Source: Megaustenia siamemsis (Eukaryota > Mollusca > Gastropoda > Stylommatophora > Ariophantidae). Taken from it: a DNA stretch of 64,000 bases. The notes beneath the pieces are model-generated. The model ran no database searches and was not told where the DNA came from. It saw only the letters and a list, made by a program, of their open reading frames with translations. The stretch spans positions 102,964,564 through 103,028,563 of the forward strand of contig JAVIAB010000092.1 of the NCBI GenBank assembly GCA_032433765.1. Reading direction: 5' to 3'. Position numbers and translations under genes: made by a program. Positions 44,942 through 56,291 of this stretch are shown piece after piece (positions within the stretch are counted from its first letter, which is position 1; every line of letters starts with the position of its first letter).

Positions 44942-47029
44942 GTACATGGTAAAGGCTTCTTGTCGAAAGTTCGAAGTTTGTCTCGTCTGTCTATTAGCTT
45001 AGCTGCTTAATACCATTTTGTGTTTATTTTATAGTATTTATCACTTATACTGTGCACGCATAGTGCTTGTGTATTCGAGATTGAGTACCCTTGTATACAT
45101 GCCCAATGATACGAACATTCGGCAGCATCCGCTGGAAGATGTAGATCTGTTATAAAGTATCTTTTTTTTTTCTCTTTCCGTCGCCATTAGACGTTCATAT
45201 TGATGATTCAAAAGAGGCAGCTGACTACCAACGATTTCACACCGTTTCCATGTCTTATCTTATAAAGTTATTGGTGTTCCATTTGTCACTTCTTTAAAAG
45301 TATAGCCTGAGATGAGTTATTGCAGTAGCAAGTTTACTCTTGTGAATGGTTTATGATATTGGATATCAGTTCTGGTGGGAGGCCTGAACAAACAAATTAA
45401 AAGTTCACTCAAGCTCATATTTAACGGAATAATGTAAGGACACCTTGAACAAATGTATTGGCAAGCAAGGTATATTTTGTTCTTGTTGATACAGTGCCAA
45501 TGGTTATCATGTGACTCATCTTTTAAGCTCCAGCCTTATCTCGTAATGCAGTGACTTTCTTAGTTTCCCGCTTCATGCTGGGGTGTTTGAATTGTCCACC
45601 CAGGTAGGTTGTTTGAAGAAAGGTTCTCCATGTCAGCAGACCTTATCACTGAGGAGACCGAAGGGCGCGTGAGTTTGAAAGAGGGTGTTGGAACATCAAA
45701 ACTGTTGGGTGATCAGAAACATGAGGACATTAACAGAGGTACAATAAACACATCGCGAGGAGAGGGCGACAACGGAAACGATATGTTACTGACGAATGTC
45801 AGAGTGTTATTATATTTTTTTTTTATGTCAGTACCCGAAAGGGGGGAGTACGAATCTGTGCAATTCATTGATTGCCAGGCTGGCATGTCATTATTTTAAC
45901 AATGTCTGTTCTGTATACGCGAACTCACATTTAAAGGTGACCATAACGAATGAAAATTGCTTAAGTTAATAAAGGATTGGATGACTGAAGACAAAATGTT
46001 GATTTTAAAAAAGTCTCGTAAGCGACCTCGATAAAGAAAAATGAAATAGTTAAGAGCCGCAGCAGCACCAACAAGTATTGGCCATTGGAAATGAAAACAA
46101 TAGACAAGAATATGCTATTCATGGAACGGTCTAATGGAGCTCAAAGACCACTTGGACAACAAATGAAGTCCCTAAACGATTATGTTTTTTGGTGAAATAT
46201 GTAGGCCAACCGAATGTATTGATGCCTCCAAGCGACAAATGACAACCGTTGTAGGACTATTGAAAGCCGGGTCGATATGAATACTCTCATGTCGTGCTGG
46301 CGCCTTTTGAATAAGGGATAACTGTGGGGCAATAAAGGAAATTGAATGTATGGAAATTTGTATAGAGAATTATTAAGGATACTAGACCAAGAGGCTATGA
46401 ATGGACAAAATATAAATGAATATGAAAAAAGGGATAATAACTCTGAATAGAAAATGGAAGAGAAACCACCACAATACGTATTTGAGAATCGCTGAGCTTG
46501 CGACAGAAAGCGATACATTTGTGGGAAGTTAAAAATTCGGTTGTTTCTTCGATTCTTTGTACTCTTTGAATTGCTTGAAGTTCTGACTTGTTAACAGTGA
46601 CAGGTATTCTTGGTCGTTTACTTGTGTTCTCATTCATCGACACTGTCAGAAAAGTAAACATCCACTAAATAAGTTAATAGGAGCTTTTGTAGCTTGTATT
46701 TCTCTTTGGAGTGGGGTCATAATGGGTCAATAACCTGTCTGTTGTGTTGCTATTTGTGTTTTTCGATAGTGTGACAGTGCTTCTTTCTTTGTGGCATTCT
46801 GTCTCTCATAACCTTTCTGTGTTTCACCTCTTTTAAAGCGGCACCTCTATCACCAATAGAAGATGATAAGAAAAAAAAAGTAAATATTTGTTATCGGGAG
46901 AAAGACCAAAGTGAGGGTGGTGGTGAAATGACAGTGCTTCTGTAGACAGAGGATCTTTGCCAATCTACAGACCGGGTTTTAACGGCCAGGGGAGTTTACT
47001 CCAACCGTTTATCCAGCCATGATCCCTTT
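43721..47029. other. Long stretch with little recognisable content
   Basis: It contains a (GT)n run at 44907-44938 and poly-T tracts (45161-45173). Several ORFs of 60-112 codons carry no domain. The only ORF worth separate mention is 45609-45899. Near 47000 the sequence grades into the 37/38-bp array. Confidence 0.45.
45609..45899 (+). CDS. Unrecognised 96-codon ORF (doubtful)
   Basis: Its first 60 residues are hydrophilic and compositionally protein-like (SADLITEETEGRVSLKEGVG near the start). They are followed by a hydrophobic VLLYFFF patch where a T run is translated. CCACCCAG just upstream could be a weak acceptor. No donor, domain or homologous family is recognisable. It could equally be a chance ORF. 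Confidence 0.12.
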   Translation: MFEERFSMSADLITEETEGRVSLKEGVGTSKLLGDQKHEDINRGTINTSRGEGDNGNDMLLTNVRVLLYFFFMSVPERGEYESVQFIDCQAGMSLF

Positions 47030-48870
47030 TTGTAACAGCCAGGTAACCTTGGATCCCTTTACCTATCAGCTAAGTAACCCTTGGGCCCTCTTTTAGAACA
47101 AATAAGTAAACTTCCACCCCTTTTTGTAACATCCTAATAACCTTTGACTCCTTTTATATCACAACCAAGTAACCTTCTCGATCCCCCCCCCTTCCTTCTA
47201 TCATATAACAGCCGAGAATAATCATCTCACCATCCCCCCCTCCTTCTATCATATAACAGCCGAGAATAATCTTCTCACCATCCCCCCTCCCTTTATACAA
47301 CAGCAGAGAGACCCTCGCCCTCCCCCTACTGTTATATAACAGCTGAGTAACCTTCGCTCCCTTTTATATAACAGCAGAGTACCTGTCGCCCCTATCCCCT
47401 TTATATAACAACCAAGTACCTGTCGCCCCTCTCCCCTTTATATAACAGCCGAGTACCTGTCGCCTCTCTCCCATTTATATTACAACCAAGTACCTGTCGC
47501 CTCTCTCCCATTTATATAACAACCAAGTACCTGTCACCCCTCTCCCCTTTATATAACAACCAAGTGCCTGTCGCCCCTCTCCCCTTTATATAACAGCAGA
47601 GTACCTGTCGCCCCTCTCCCCTTTATATAACAACCAAGTACCTGTCGCCCCTCTCCCCTTTATATAACAGCCGAGTACCTGTCGCCTCTCTCCCCTTTAT
47701 ATAACAGCCGAGTACCTGTCGCCCCTCTCCCCTTTATATAACAACCGAGTACCTGTCGCCTCTCTCCCATTTATTATAACAACCGAGTACCTGTCGCCCC
47801 TCTCCCATTTATATAACAACCGAGTACCTGTCGCCCCTCTCCCCTTTATATAACAGCCGAGTACCTGTCGCCTCTCTCCCCTTTATATAACAGCCGAGTA
47901 CCTGTCGCCTCTCTCCCATTTATTATAACAGCCGAGTACCTGTCGCCTCTCTCCCATTTATTATAACAGCCGAGTACCTGTCGCCTCTCTCCCATTTATT
48001 ATAACAACCGAGTACCTGTCGCCCCTCTCCCCTTTATATAACAACCGAGTACATGTCGCCCCTCTCCCCTTTATATAACAGCCGAGTACCTGTCGCCTCT
48101 CTCCCATTTATTATAACAGCCGAGTACCTGTCGCCTCTCTCCCATTTATTATAACAGCCGAGTACCTGTCGCCTCTCTCCCATTTATTATAACAACCGAG
48201 TACCTGTCGCCCCTCTCCCCTTTATATAACAGCCGAGTACCTGTCGCCTCTCTCCCCTTTATATAACAGCCGAGTACCTGTCGCCTCTCTCCCATTTATT
48301 ATAACAGCCGAGTACCTGTCGCCTCTCTCCAATTTATTATAACAGCCGAGTACCTGTCGCCTCTCTCCCATTTATTATAACAACCGAGTACCTGTCGCCC
48401 CTCTCCCCTTTATATAACAACCGAGTACATGTCGCCCCTCTCCCCTTTATATAACAGCCGAGTACCTGTCGCCTCTCTCCCATTTATTATAACAGCCGAG
48501 TACCTGTCGCCCCTCTCCCCTTTATATAACAGCCGAGTACCTGTCGCCTCTCTCCCATTTATATAACAGCCAAGTACCTGTCGCCTCTCTCCCATTTATA
48601 TAACAATCGAGTACCTGCCGCCTCTCTCCCATTTATTATAACAACCGAGTACCTGTCGCCCCTCTCCCATTTATTATAACAACTGAGTACCTGTCGCCCC
48701 TCTCCCCTTTATATAACAACCGAGTACCTGTCGCCCCTCTCCACTTTATATAACAACCGAGTACCTGTCGCCCCTCTCCACTTTATATAACAACCGAGTA
48801 CCTGTCGCCCCTCTCCCTTTATTATAACAGCTGAGTAATTTTCGCCCCCATTTATATAGCAACCAAGTAA
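47030..48870. repeat. Large minisatellite, 37/38-bp unit, about 44 copies
   Basis: Unit: ATAACAGCCGAGTACCTGTC then GCCCCTCTCCCCTTTAT (37 bp), with a 38-bp form ending CCCATTTATT. The left end (47030-47330) consists of loosely related, heavily diverged units, while the centre is homogeneous, a typical edge-decay gradient. Multi-unit blocks recur in the same order around 47870-48110 and 48230-48480, indicating higher-order duplication. Minus-strand ORFs (48410-48595, 48709-48915) merely translate the repeat. Confidence 0.97.
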
Positions 48871-48924
48871 CATTTTAACACCTTTTTTAAAATAACTAAT
48901 TAGCCATTTAGCCACCTCGTCCGA

Positions 48925-49815
48925 TAGGGAGCGTCATGTGCTACAGGTGACACTCGATCGTCATCAAGCAACTGTATGCAAGATCATAAATAGACACTAG
49001 CAATAGGAACTTGGAACATTAGATCAGCATTCCAGGTTGGAAAACTAGAAAAAATCAGCCAAGAAATGAAGAGAATGAAATTGAACATCTTGGGACTATG
49101 TGAAATGAGATGGAAAGGAGCAGGATTATTACAACTGACAGTGGAAATATAATTTAATCTGGGGAACCACACACGAAAGAGGAGTAGGTATCATGGTAGA
49201 TAGAGAAAGAAGCAAAACAGTGAAAGGATTTTGGCCATTATCAGACAGAATTCTGCTAGTAAAATTGAGAGGTAGACCAATGGATATTAACATAATTCAA
49301 GTTTATGCACCAACAAGTAATAGCGAAGAAGACATTGGCACTTTTTACGAGGAGTTAGAGACGGCCATGGAACAGTGTAAATCCCAAGAAATAACTGTTG
49401 TATTAGGGGATTTCACTGCAAAGGTAGGAACAGCTAAAGTGCAAAATGTCACTGGGCGGCATGGCCTTGGAGAGACGAATGATACAGGGGATAGATTGAA
49501 AGATTGGGCAAAGACACATGAAATGATTATAGGTAACACCTGGTTCAAGCTACACCCTAGGCGACTATGGACATGGCAAATCCCAGACAAAAAATGTACA
49601 CAATCAAATTGATTTTATACTGGTACAGAGAAGATTCAAGAATGGGCTAACATCTGTTAAAACAAGGCCAGGAGCAGATTGCAATAGTGACCATGTACCA
49701 GTAGTTGGAAAGATAAGAATAAAACTGCGTAAGGCACAGAAATCACCAAGAAATATAAAATTAGAACTAGATATGCTAAGAGTAGATTAACAGATGAGTG
49801 ATAAGTACAGCACGG
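48925..49815 (+). mobile_element. LINE-B 5' leader and endonuclease domain
   Basis: After a leader shared with 27.2 kb, IGTWNIRSAFQVGKLEKISQ and LNILGLCEMRWKGAG begin an APE-type endonuclease. After a frameshift it continues VGIMVDRERSK, INIIQVYAPTSNSEED, VVLGDFTAKVG and finally a SDHVPVVGKIRI segment in another frame. The catalytic GDFNAK motif has Thr for Asn. The SDH motif, needed for catalysis, is readable near 49690. It stops at about 49815 where an antisense LINE-A begins. Endonuclease of this type nicks target DNA for target-primed reverse transcription. Non-functional here. Confidence 0.9.
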
Positions 49816-51172
49816 TAGTCATCATCATCATCATCATCGAGTGCCTTCTCCGCAACGAAGGTTGGCTACCATGGATCGCCACTCTACTCTGTTTCTTGCT
49901 TTGATGATGCAGGCTGTCATAGATTGACTTGTCCATCTTTTGATGTTACTCGTCCATGTTAGTCTTGGTCTGCCTCTGCCTCTTTTACCTTGTATTTTTC
50001 CTTCCAATATTACTTTTAGTAGGCTGTTGTGTCTTTTTATATGCCCCAAAAATTTCATTTGTCTTGTCTTAATTGTATTTAGTAGTTCTCTTTTTATTTT
50101 CAGTTGTTTTAAAACTTCATCGTTTGTTATATTTTCTTTCCGTCCAATTCTACCTATTCTATAAATCCACATTTCAAAGGCTTCCATTTTCTGTTCTGTT
50201 TTCTTGTCTAATGTCCATGTTTCTGCACCATACAGGAATATTGAGAAGATGTAACATTTTGCCATTCTTAGTTTTAGCCCTGCTGATATTTGTTTTCTTG
50301 TTAGTATATTTTTCATGGCATTAAATTTACTTTTTGCCATACCTATTCTTTTGTTTATTTCAATTTTACATTTTCCATCATTGGTTATAGTATGTCCCAG
50401 GTAGTTGTAGCTCTGGGCTGTCTCCAGATGTATTCCATCAACTGTGATATTTAATTTTATGTCTTGAGAATTTCTTTGTTTATGTTCATAGTTTTAGTCT
50501 TTTTGATATTCATTTCTAGTCCATATTTTTTTGCTCGTTATGTTTATCACATTAAGCAATTGTTGTAGGTCTTTAGGATTTTCTGCTAGTAGAACAGTAT
50601 GATCAGCATATCTTAGGTTATTGATTATCTTTCCATTAATGTTTAGGCCTGGTATCTCTGAGATATTTTTAAAGATTTGCTCAGTGTATGGATTGAACAA
50701 GCTTGGTGACAGGATGCATCCTTGTCTTACTCCTCTTTTTATGTCCATGGGTGTAGAGTTCTCTTTGTTATATTTTATTATTGCTGTTTGCTCCCAGTAC
50801 AAATTACATATTAGTTGTATGTCTGTGTCGTCTAGATTTATATCCTTTAGGCAGTCTATGAGTTGGTTATGGTGTATTCTATCGAAAGCTTTGGTGTAGT
50901 CTATAAAGCAGGCATATATTGGTTTGTTTACTTCTGTGTACTTTTCAATCAATGTTCTCATGCTGAATATGGCTTCTTTTGTCCCACTGTTTTTCCTGAA
51001 TCCAAATTGTTGCTCATCTAATTCAGTATTGATTTTATTCTGAATCCTTCCCTGTATAACTTTTAGTAAAATTTTTGTTACCTGGCTCATTAGGCTTATT
51101 GTTCTGAAATCACTGCATTCAACTGCACCATTCTTTTTAGGCAATGCAATGAAAGTTGATGTTTTTAGATCG
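49816..51172 (-). mobile_element. LINE-A, RT to 3' end, antisense in LINE-B
   Basis: Minus strand, 5' truncated near STFIALPKK. The RT reads ECSDFRTISLMSQVTKILLK, EQQFGFRKNSGTKEAIFSM, CFIDYTKAFDRIHHNQLIDC, RGVRQGCILSPSLF and NLRYADHTVLLAENP. The catalytic YADD is YADH, so the RT would be inactive. Two small frameshifts near 50515 and 50470 lead into SYNYLGHTITNDGKCKIEIN and the C-terminal frame 49834-50340 (MWIYRIGRIGRKENITNDEV ... WRSMVANLRCGEGTR). The 3' end is the (CAT)n run near 49818. It is the most complete LINE-A in the window. Confidence 0.93.
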
Positions 51173-52780
51173 TTTTAGATCAACGATAATACAAAATAGA
51201 TATAATACTATTGAGAAAATACGGGACATCCAGGAGCAGTGGGAAATGCTCACACAATCGATTCAACAAACAACAAAAGAAGTTATACTAGTGACTAAAA
51301 GAATCAACAAAAAGAAATAGATGACAGAAGAAATATTACAACTAATATACGAAAGAAGAAAACATAAGAAAGAAGAACGGACATACAAAATATTGCACAA
51401 AGAGATCCAAAACAAGTGAAGTGAAGCAAAGGAAGGATTGTTAAAACAGAAATGTGAAGAAATGGAAAAACAACAAAAGAAATACTCAAAATTTATGCAC
51501 AATCAGTTAAATGAATTAACAGAAATAAAAGAAGTCAAAGTTTCAAGATGTGTGAAATCAAAGGAAGGAAATATATTAATGGGACAGGAGAAGACAATGG
51601 AAAGATGGACAGAATATATCAGTCAACTCTACGATGATGAAAGACCAGAATTAAATAATTCAAACACAGGAGACACAGGACCACCAATAATGCAGAGTGA
51701 AGTGGAGGACGCAATTCAACACATGAAAAGAGGCAAAGCTCCAGGTCCTGACAATATAACAATCGAAGAGATAAATGCATTAGGAGAGCTGGGAGTTCAA
51801 GCCATAACAAAATTATTCAATGACATATATAACACTGGACACATACCTGAAGATCTACTAAAAATCTATTTTTGTCGTCATACCGAAGAAGTCAGGAGCC
51901 ACTGATTGTGAAGACCATCGCACTATTAGTCTCATGAGCCATATGACTAAAATATTACTAAGAATAATCATGAGACGTGTAAGGAGCAAAACAAAACCAG
52001 AAATAAGTGAGGAACAATGTGGATTTGTGGAAGGAAAGGGCACCAATAATGCAATATACATCTTAAGAACATTGATAGAAAGATCTATAGAGGTAAAGAA
52101 AGATCTATATATGTGCTTTATAGACTACACGAAAGCATTTGACAAAGTAAAGCATGTGGAAATAATCATGCTGGAGAAATTAAACATTGATGGCAAGGAT
52201 CTGCGAATCATAAAAAACATGTACTGGCAACAAACAGCAGCTATACGAATTAACAACCAAACAGGACAATTCCAATATATAAAGCAAGGAGTCAGACAAG
52301 GCTGTGTTCTGTCGCCGGGTTTGTTTTCACTTTACAGCGAATATATTATGAGATCAATAGTAGACAAAAAGGAATTGAAGTCAACGGTCACAACATAAAT
52401 AATTTGCGATATGACACAGTCTTAATAGCAGAGACAGAGATTGAACTACAAGAAATGATAGACATAATAGTAAAAGAAAGCAACAAGAAAGGTCTCAGTT
52501 TGAATAGTAAGAAAACAGAAGTAATGGTTGTATCGAAGAAACAATTCACCACCATCATGCAACATAAAAATAAACGAGACAAATCTGAAACAAGTGCAAC
52601 GTTTCAAATACTTGGGCACAATAATAACATCAGATGGGATATGCATCACAGAAATAAAAAGCAGAATAGCTCAGGCCAAAATAGCATTTCAGAAGGTTAA
52701 AAATATCTTATGCAACAAATCTATGTCAATAAAAATGAGAAAGAGAGTTCATCGGTGCTATATAGAACCACATCAAAATA
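51173..52780 (+). mobile_element. LINE-B, linker, RT and post-RT region
   Basis: Continuation of the element at 48925-49815. The linker reads QNRYNTIEKIRDIQEQWEML with two stops. Then come MKRGKAPGPDNITIEEINAL, HRTISLMSHMTKILLRIIMR, EEQCGFVEGKGTNNAIYILR, MCFIDYTKAFDKVKHVEII and GVRQGCVLSPGLF. Where YADDTVLIAE is expected the sequence is NLRYDTVLIAE, a loss of two residues including a catalytic Asp. A later frame has FKYLGTIITSDGICITEIKS, RIAQAKIAFQKVKNIL and KRVHRCYIEP. It breaks at about 52780. Confidence 0.92.
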
Positions 52781-53130
52781 GGCACCTCAACTACTTGTAC
52801 ATGTGGACAGACACCCCAGACTGCTGAACACATACTTCAAGATTGCACTGAATATAGTAGACTGAGGAAAATCCATTGGCCCATAGTTACAACAATACAG
52901 ACAAAAAAATATGGGCCTCTGCAAGAATTATAAAAGACAGTAAAATTTATACAGGAAACGACATTGCAGATATAGACAATAATTCGGGCGAACGAAAGAT
53001 AGATAGAGCACTATCCGTGCCGAAGACGGATATTCCTGGTCGAAATATCACGTCTTCCCGTAAACTAGCGACACAAATCATCTGCGCCAATGTAAGTGTT
53101 GAACGTTGAAGAAGAATAGGAAGAAGATTT
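52781..53130 (+). mobile_element. LINE-F C-terminus and 3' UTR fused to LINE-B
   Basis: The plus-strand reading CTCGQTPQTAEHILQDCTEY followed by SRLRKIHWPIVTT and VKFIQETTLQI is the C-terminal Cys/His segment of Jockey/I-like elements (usually CPCG..PQT.EHILQ.C). It is joined in the same orientation to LINE-B. The part from about 53017 onward matches 3440-3560 and is probably the LINE-F 3' UTR. Confidence 0.8.
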
Positions 53131-53870
53131 TGCCCGAGCAAAATAAAAGGAAAAATCTATTTAAAAAGTTACAACTCTCGACTATAAAAAATATGAGAGT
53201 GCCTCTGGAGTTGGAGAATATCTGCCTGTATAGCTGGAGACACCTGAGCACACGGCTGCTAGTGTGAAAAATAGGAAAAAAACTAATATTCATACAAAAT
53301 TCAGTCTCTCGGGACTTTCTTAGAGATATAAAGCTGGCGAACGCAAACAAACAGTCAAACATTGTAGTTAAACACAACATTCCTTCCTCCGCACAGAAAA
53401 CATTTGGCAACTTCTTAGAGGTCGCGACCCCACATGTCTGTTTTTCTTTACTGTTGCCGTGGGTAGTTATTCTTTCAGGAGCAAACATTGTTTTGTCTGT
53501 GCTCAACGTCATTTCCTGCCTGTTTTCCCACGCAATTTGTCGCCATTCATTTTAATTCTTGAAAAAGATAGGGATATGAAAGGATAAGAAATCTTTTGTC
53601 GTTTACATGGCAAGTTGCGCTGCGCTGTGTTTCGCACCTTCCAGCTCAGTGACTTCCTCAGGAATTCAATCATTAATTCTTACATAGACATAATCTTTCT
53701 TAGCCTTCGTGTAAGATAGCGGATATTTGTAGTCAGCGATATCTCTCCAAGAAAATAAAAGTCTTACTAAGCTAACGGTGTTTTTATCCTTTTCTAGGCT
53801 TGTATCAAGTTGACTTTTTATAGGTAAGAAATAAAGAATCCACAACTTATAGTTTTGATGCTTTTTCACA
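53131..53870. other. No supported gene
   Basis: ORFs 53078-53512 and 53666-53869 (minus) have no domain. Nothing else visible. Confidence 0.4.
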
Positions 53871-53873
53871 CGT

Positions 53874-54185
53874 TACCCATTTCAATGACTCTTCCTATTC
53901 ATTACCATTTCATAAACTCTTCCTATCTGTTACCAATTACATAGTCTCTTCCTATCTGTTACCAATTACATAGTCTCTTCCTATCTGTTACCAATTACAT
54001 AGTCTCTTCCTATCTGTTACCAATTACATAGTCTCTTCCTATCTGTTACCAATTACATAGTCTCTTCCTATCTGTTACCCATTACATAGAATCTTCCTAT
54101 CTATTACCCATTACATATACTCTTCCTATCTGTTACCCATTTCATAGACTCATCCTATAGACTCTTCCTACCCGTCACTCATTTT
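53874..54185. repeat. Minisatellite, 29-bp unit, about 10 copies
   Basis: TTACCAATTACATAGTCTCT plus TCCTATCTG repeats. The central copies are identical and those at both edges diverge (CATTTCATAAAC, CATTTCATAGAC). Confidence 0.95.
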
Positions 54186-54581
54186 ATAGTATCTATCTGC
54201 CTGTTTTTCTATATGTCTGTCTGTCGGTCTGTCTTTTAATCGGTCCAACTGCCCAGCCTCACCTCTCCCTCCCTACGTCCAATGTGGAAAAATGAATTAA
54301 ATCATTCTGCAGACTAGTTCCCTGCTATGAGTTTTCTAACAAAAATAACTGCCACGCCCTTCCATTCACACTTCATTACCCCTGCTGTAAGCTTAATCAT
54401 TAAGTATATGTCAAATCAGTATTACAAAAGCCTATATTTCCAAACTTGTTATGTGAAAAATGGTAATCTTCTCTTATTAGCTTATTTGCTTTACATCCCG
54501 CTGCCGCAGTTGCCAGACACTCAACGTTAAGGGGAAACTGAGTGTTCTGATCGATGATTTACAGGGTGTCTTATGCATGGA

Positions 54582-54818
54582 GGGAGCCACGATAGCTCTG
54601 TGGTTAGTGAACTGGACTACAAAGGACAAGAGGTCAGGTTCGTTCCTGACCGACGGCTTCCGGGTTCACCCAGCCTTAAATGGGTATTGGATTTTTTCTG
54701 GGAAATCAGCACGGGCGTAATACCGACCACATTACCCAAAAATCATGTGCCGAATGTCTAAAAATTATGGTCACTAACACCATATCCCCTATACGCCACT
54801 TGGCCTGACGGGGGGCAC

Positions 54819-54855
<37 letters not shown>

Positions 54856-54857
54856 CA
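54582..54857 (+). mobile_element. SINE-1 copy with 10-bp TSD
   Basis: Head GGGAGCCACGATAGCTCTGT, weak B box GGTTCGTTCC, core CACCCAGCCTTAAATGGG, GCGTAATACCGACCACATTA, hairpin CGCCACTTGGCC and a poly-T tail of about 35 bases. TATGCATGGA flanks both ends (54572-54581 and 54858-54867). The long pure T tail suggests a comparatively young copy or tail expansion. Confidence 0.95.
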
Positions 54858-54867
54858 TATGCATGGA

Positions 54868-55090
54868 ACTGAGCGGAGTGGAGTGTCTGCTAAATATTTA
54901 TACGTCGTCTTCTATGTCTGTCTTTTCTCCTATCCCCGTTGTTACTGATTGTTAAGACTGAAGAAATTTGTCTGGTGATGATTGTGTTATATGTCCAAGC
55001 TATATAGTCTGTTGTTTCTTATATGAATCAGCACTGGACCTCTTATTACGGAGGTGCGTATATTTGTGTTTGCGTGTGTATGAGACATGA

Positions 55091-55126
<36 letters not shown>

Positions 55127-55132
55127 AGAGAG

Positions 55133-55172
<40 letters not shown>

Positions 55173-55482
55173 CAAGTCACGACATGAGCACGTTTGCTTA
55201 CTTTCAAGTGTGAAAACATTCTGAGGTTTGCGTTGCTGGTCACCGTTAACAATGACGGCTCTGCCTTGTCCACTCAGACGTTGGCGTATCTTAATGCCGC
55301 GGATGAGCTTAGAGATTTGCGTTTGTCGGCCCGACACTTCCCACAGTAGCATGGGATTTTAAAAAAACTGAGTTTGCCTCCATTTCTCGACCTTGCAGCC
55401 TTTTTCATGAACCGTCATGAGAAGGTGAAATAAAATCGTGGTCAGCTCTGGTTCCTTGTCCCTGATGTAGTCAGCTTCTTCA
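54868..55482. other. Non-coding with (CA)n(GA)n microsatellite
   Basis: A compound CA then GA repeat occupies about 55091-55172. The ORFs crossing it are artefacts. Nothing else is recognised. Confidence 0.6.
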
Positions 55483-56025
55483 TCATCTGCTGAGATAATA
55501 TTTATAGTTCCTTCACCGTACATCATCTGCTGAGATAATATTTATAGTTCCTTCACCGCACACCATCTACTGAGGTCGTTTTTCCAGTTCCTTCACCGTA
55601 CATCATCTGCTGAGATCATTTTTCCAGTTCCTTTACCGTACATTTGTCGAGGTCGTTTTTCCATCTCTTTCACCGTACAACATCTGCTGAGATCATTATT
55701 CCAGTACCTTCACCGTACAACATCTGCTGAGATCATTATTCCAGTTCCTTCACCGTACATCATCTGCTGAGATCATTTTTCCAGTTCCTTTACCGTACAA
55801 CATTTGTCGAGGTCGTTTTTCCATCTCTTTCACCGTACAACATCTGCTGAGATCATTATTCCAGTACCTTCACCGTACAACATCTGCTGAGATCATTATT
55901 CCAGTACCTTCACCGTACAACATCTGCTGAGATCATTTTTCCAGTACCTTCACCGTACAGCATCTGTCGATGTCGTTTTTTCCATCTCCTTCACCGTACA
56001 GCTTCTCCGAGGTCGTATTTCTCAC
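55483..56025. repeat. Minisatellite, about 40-bp unit, about 13 copies
   Basis: Unit CATCTGCTGAGATCATTATT followed by CCAGTTCCTTCACCGTACAA. Variants TTTGTCGAGGTCG and CCATCTC form an alternative unit that recurs every few copies, around 55645, 55805 and 55965. This regular recurrence indicates a multi-unit (about 160-bp) higher-order repeat. Confidence 0.95.
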
Positions 56026-56083
56026 TCCATTATGTTTTCAGTTTCTGCTCTTGGACTAATCGTTGAATGGCTCCTTAACTTCA

Positions 56084-56291
56084 CATCCTATAGTATCAGG
56101 TTCAAACCATATTCATTCAGGTTGTCCACGGACCAAAGCATACCGCACAGGTAGAAACCATTGTTCTTCATCGGGAATGCTGTGGTTCATCCTATAGTAT
56201 CAGGTTCAAACCATATTCATTCAGGTTGTCCACGGACCAAAGCATACCGCACAGGTAGAAACCATTGTTCTTCATCGGGAATGCTGTGGTT
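56084..56291. repeat. 104-bp perfect tandem duplication
   Basis: CATCCTATAGTATCAGGTTC starts both copies at 56084 and 56188. By eye, the two copies are identical throughout. Such identity points to very recent duplication or an assembly artefact. Confidence 0.93.

Noticed and set aside
45609..45899. Confident gene call for the 96-codon ORF
   Set aside because: Only a weak upstream acceptor and no donor or domain; listed as doubtful.
47030..48870. CRISPR-like regular repeats in the large arrays
   Set aside because: Units are contiguous with no unique spacers, and the genome appears eukaryotic; these are minisatellites.
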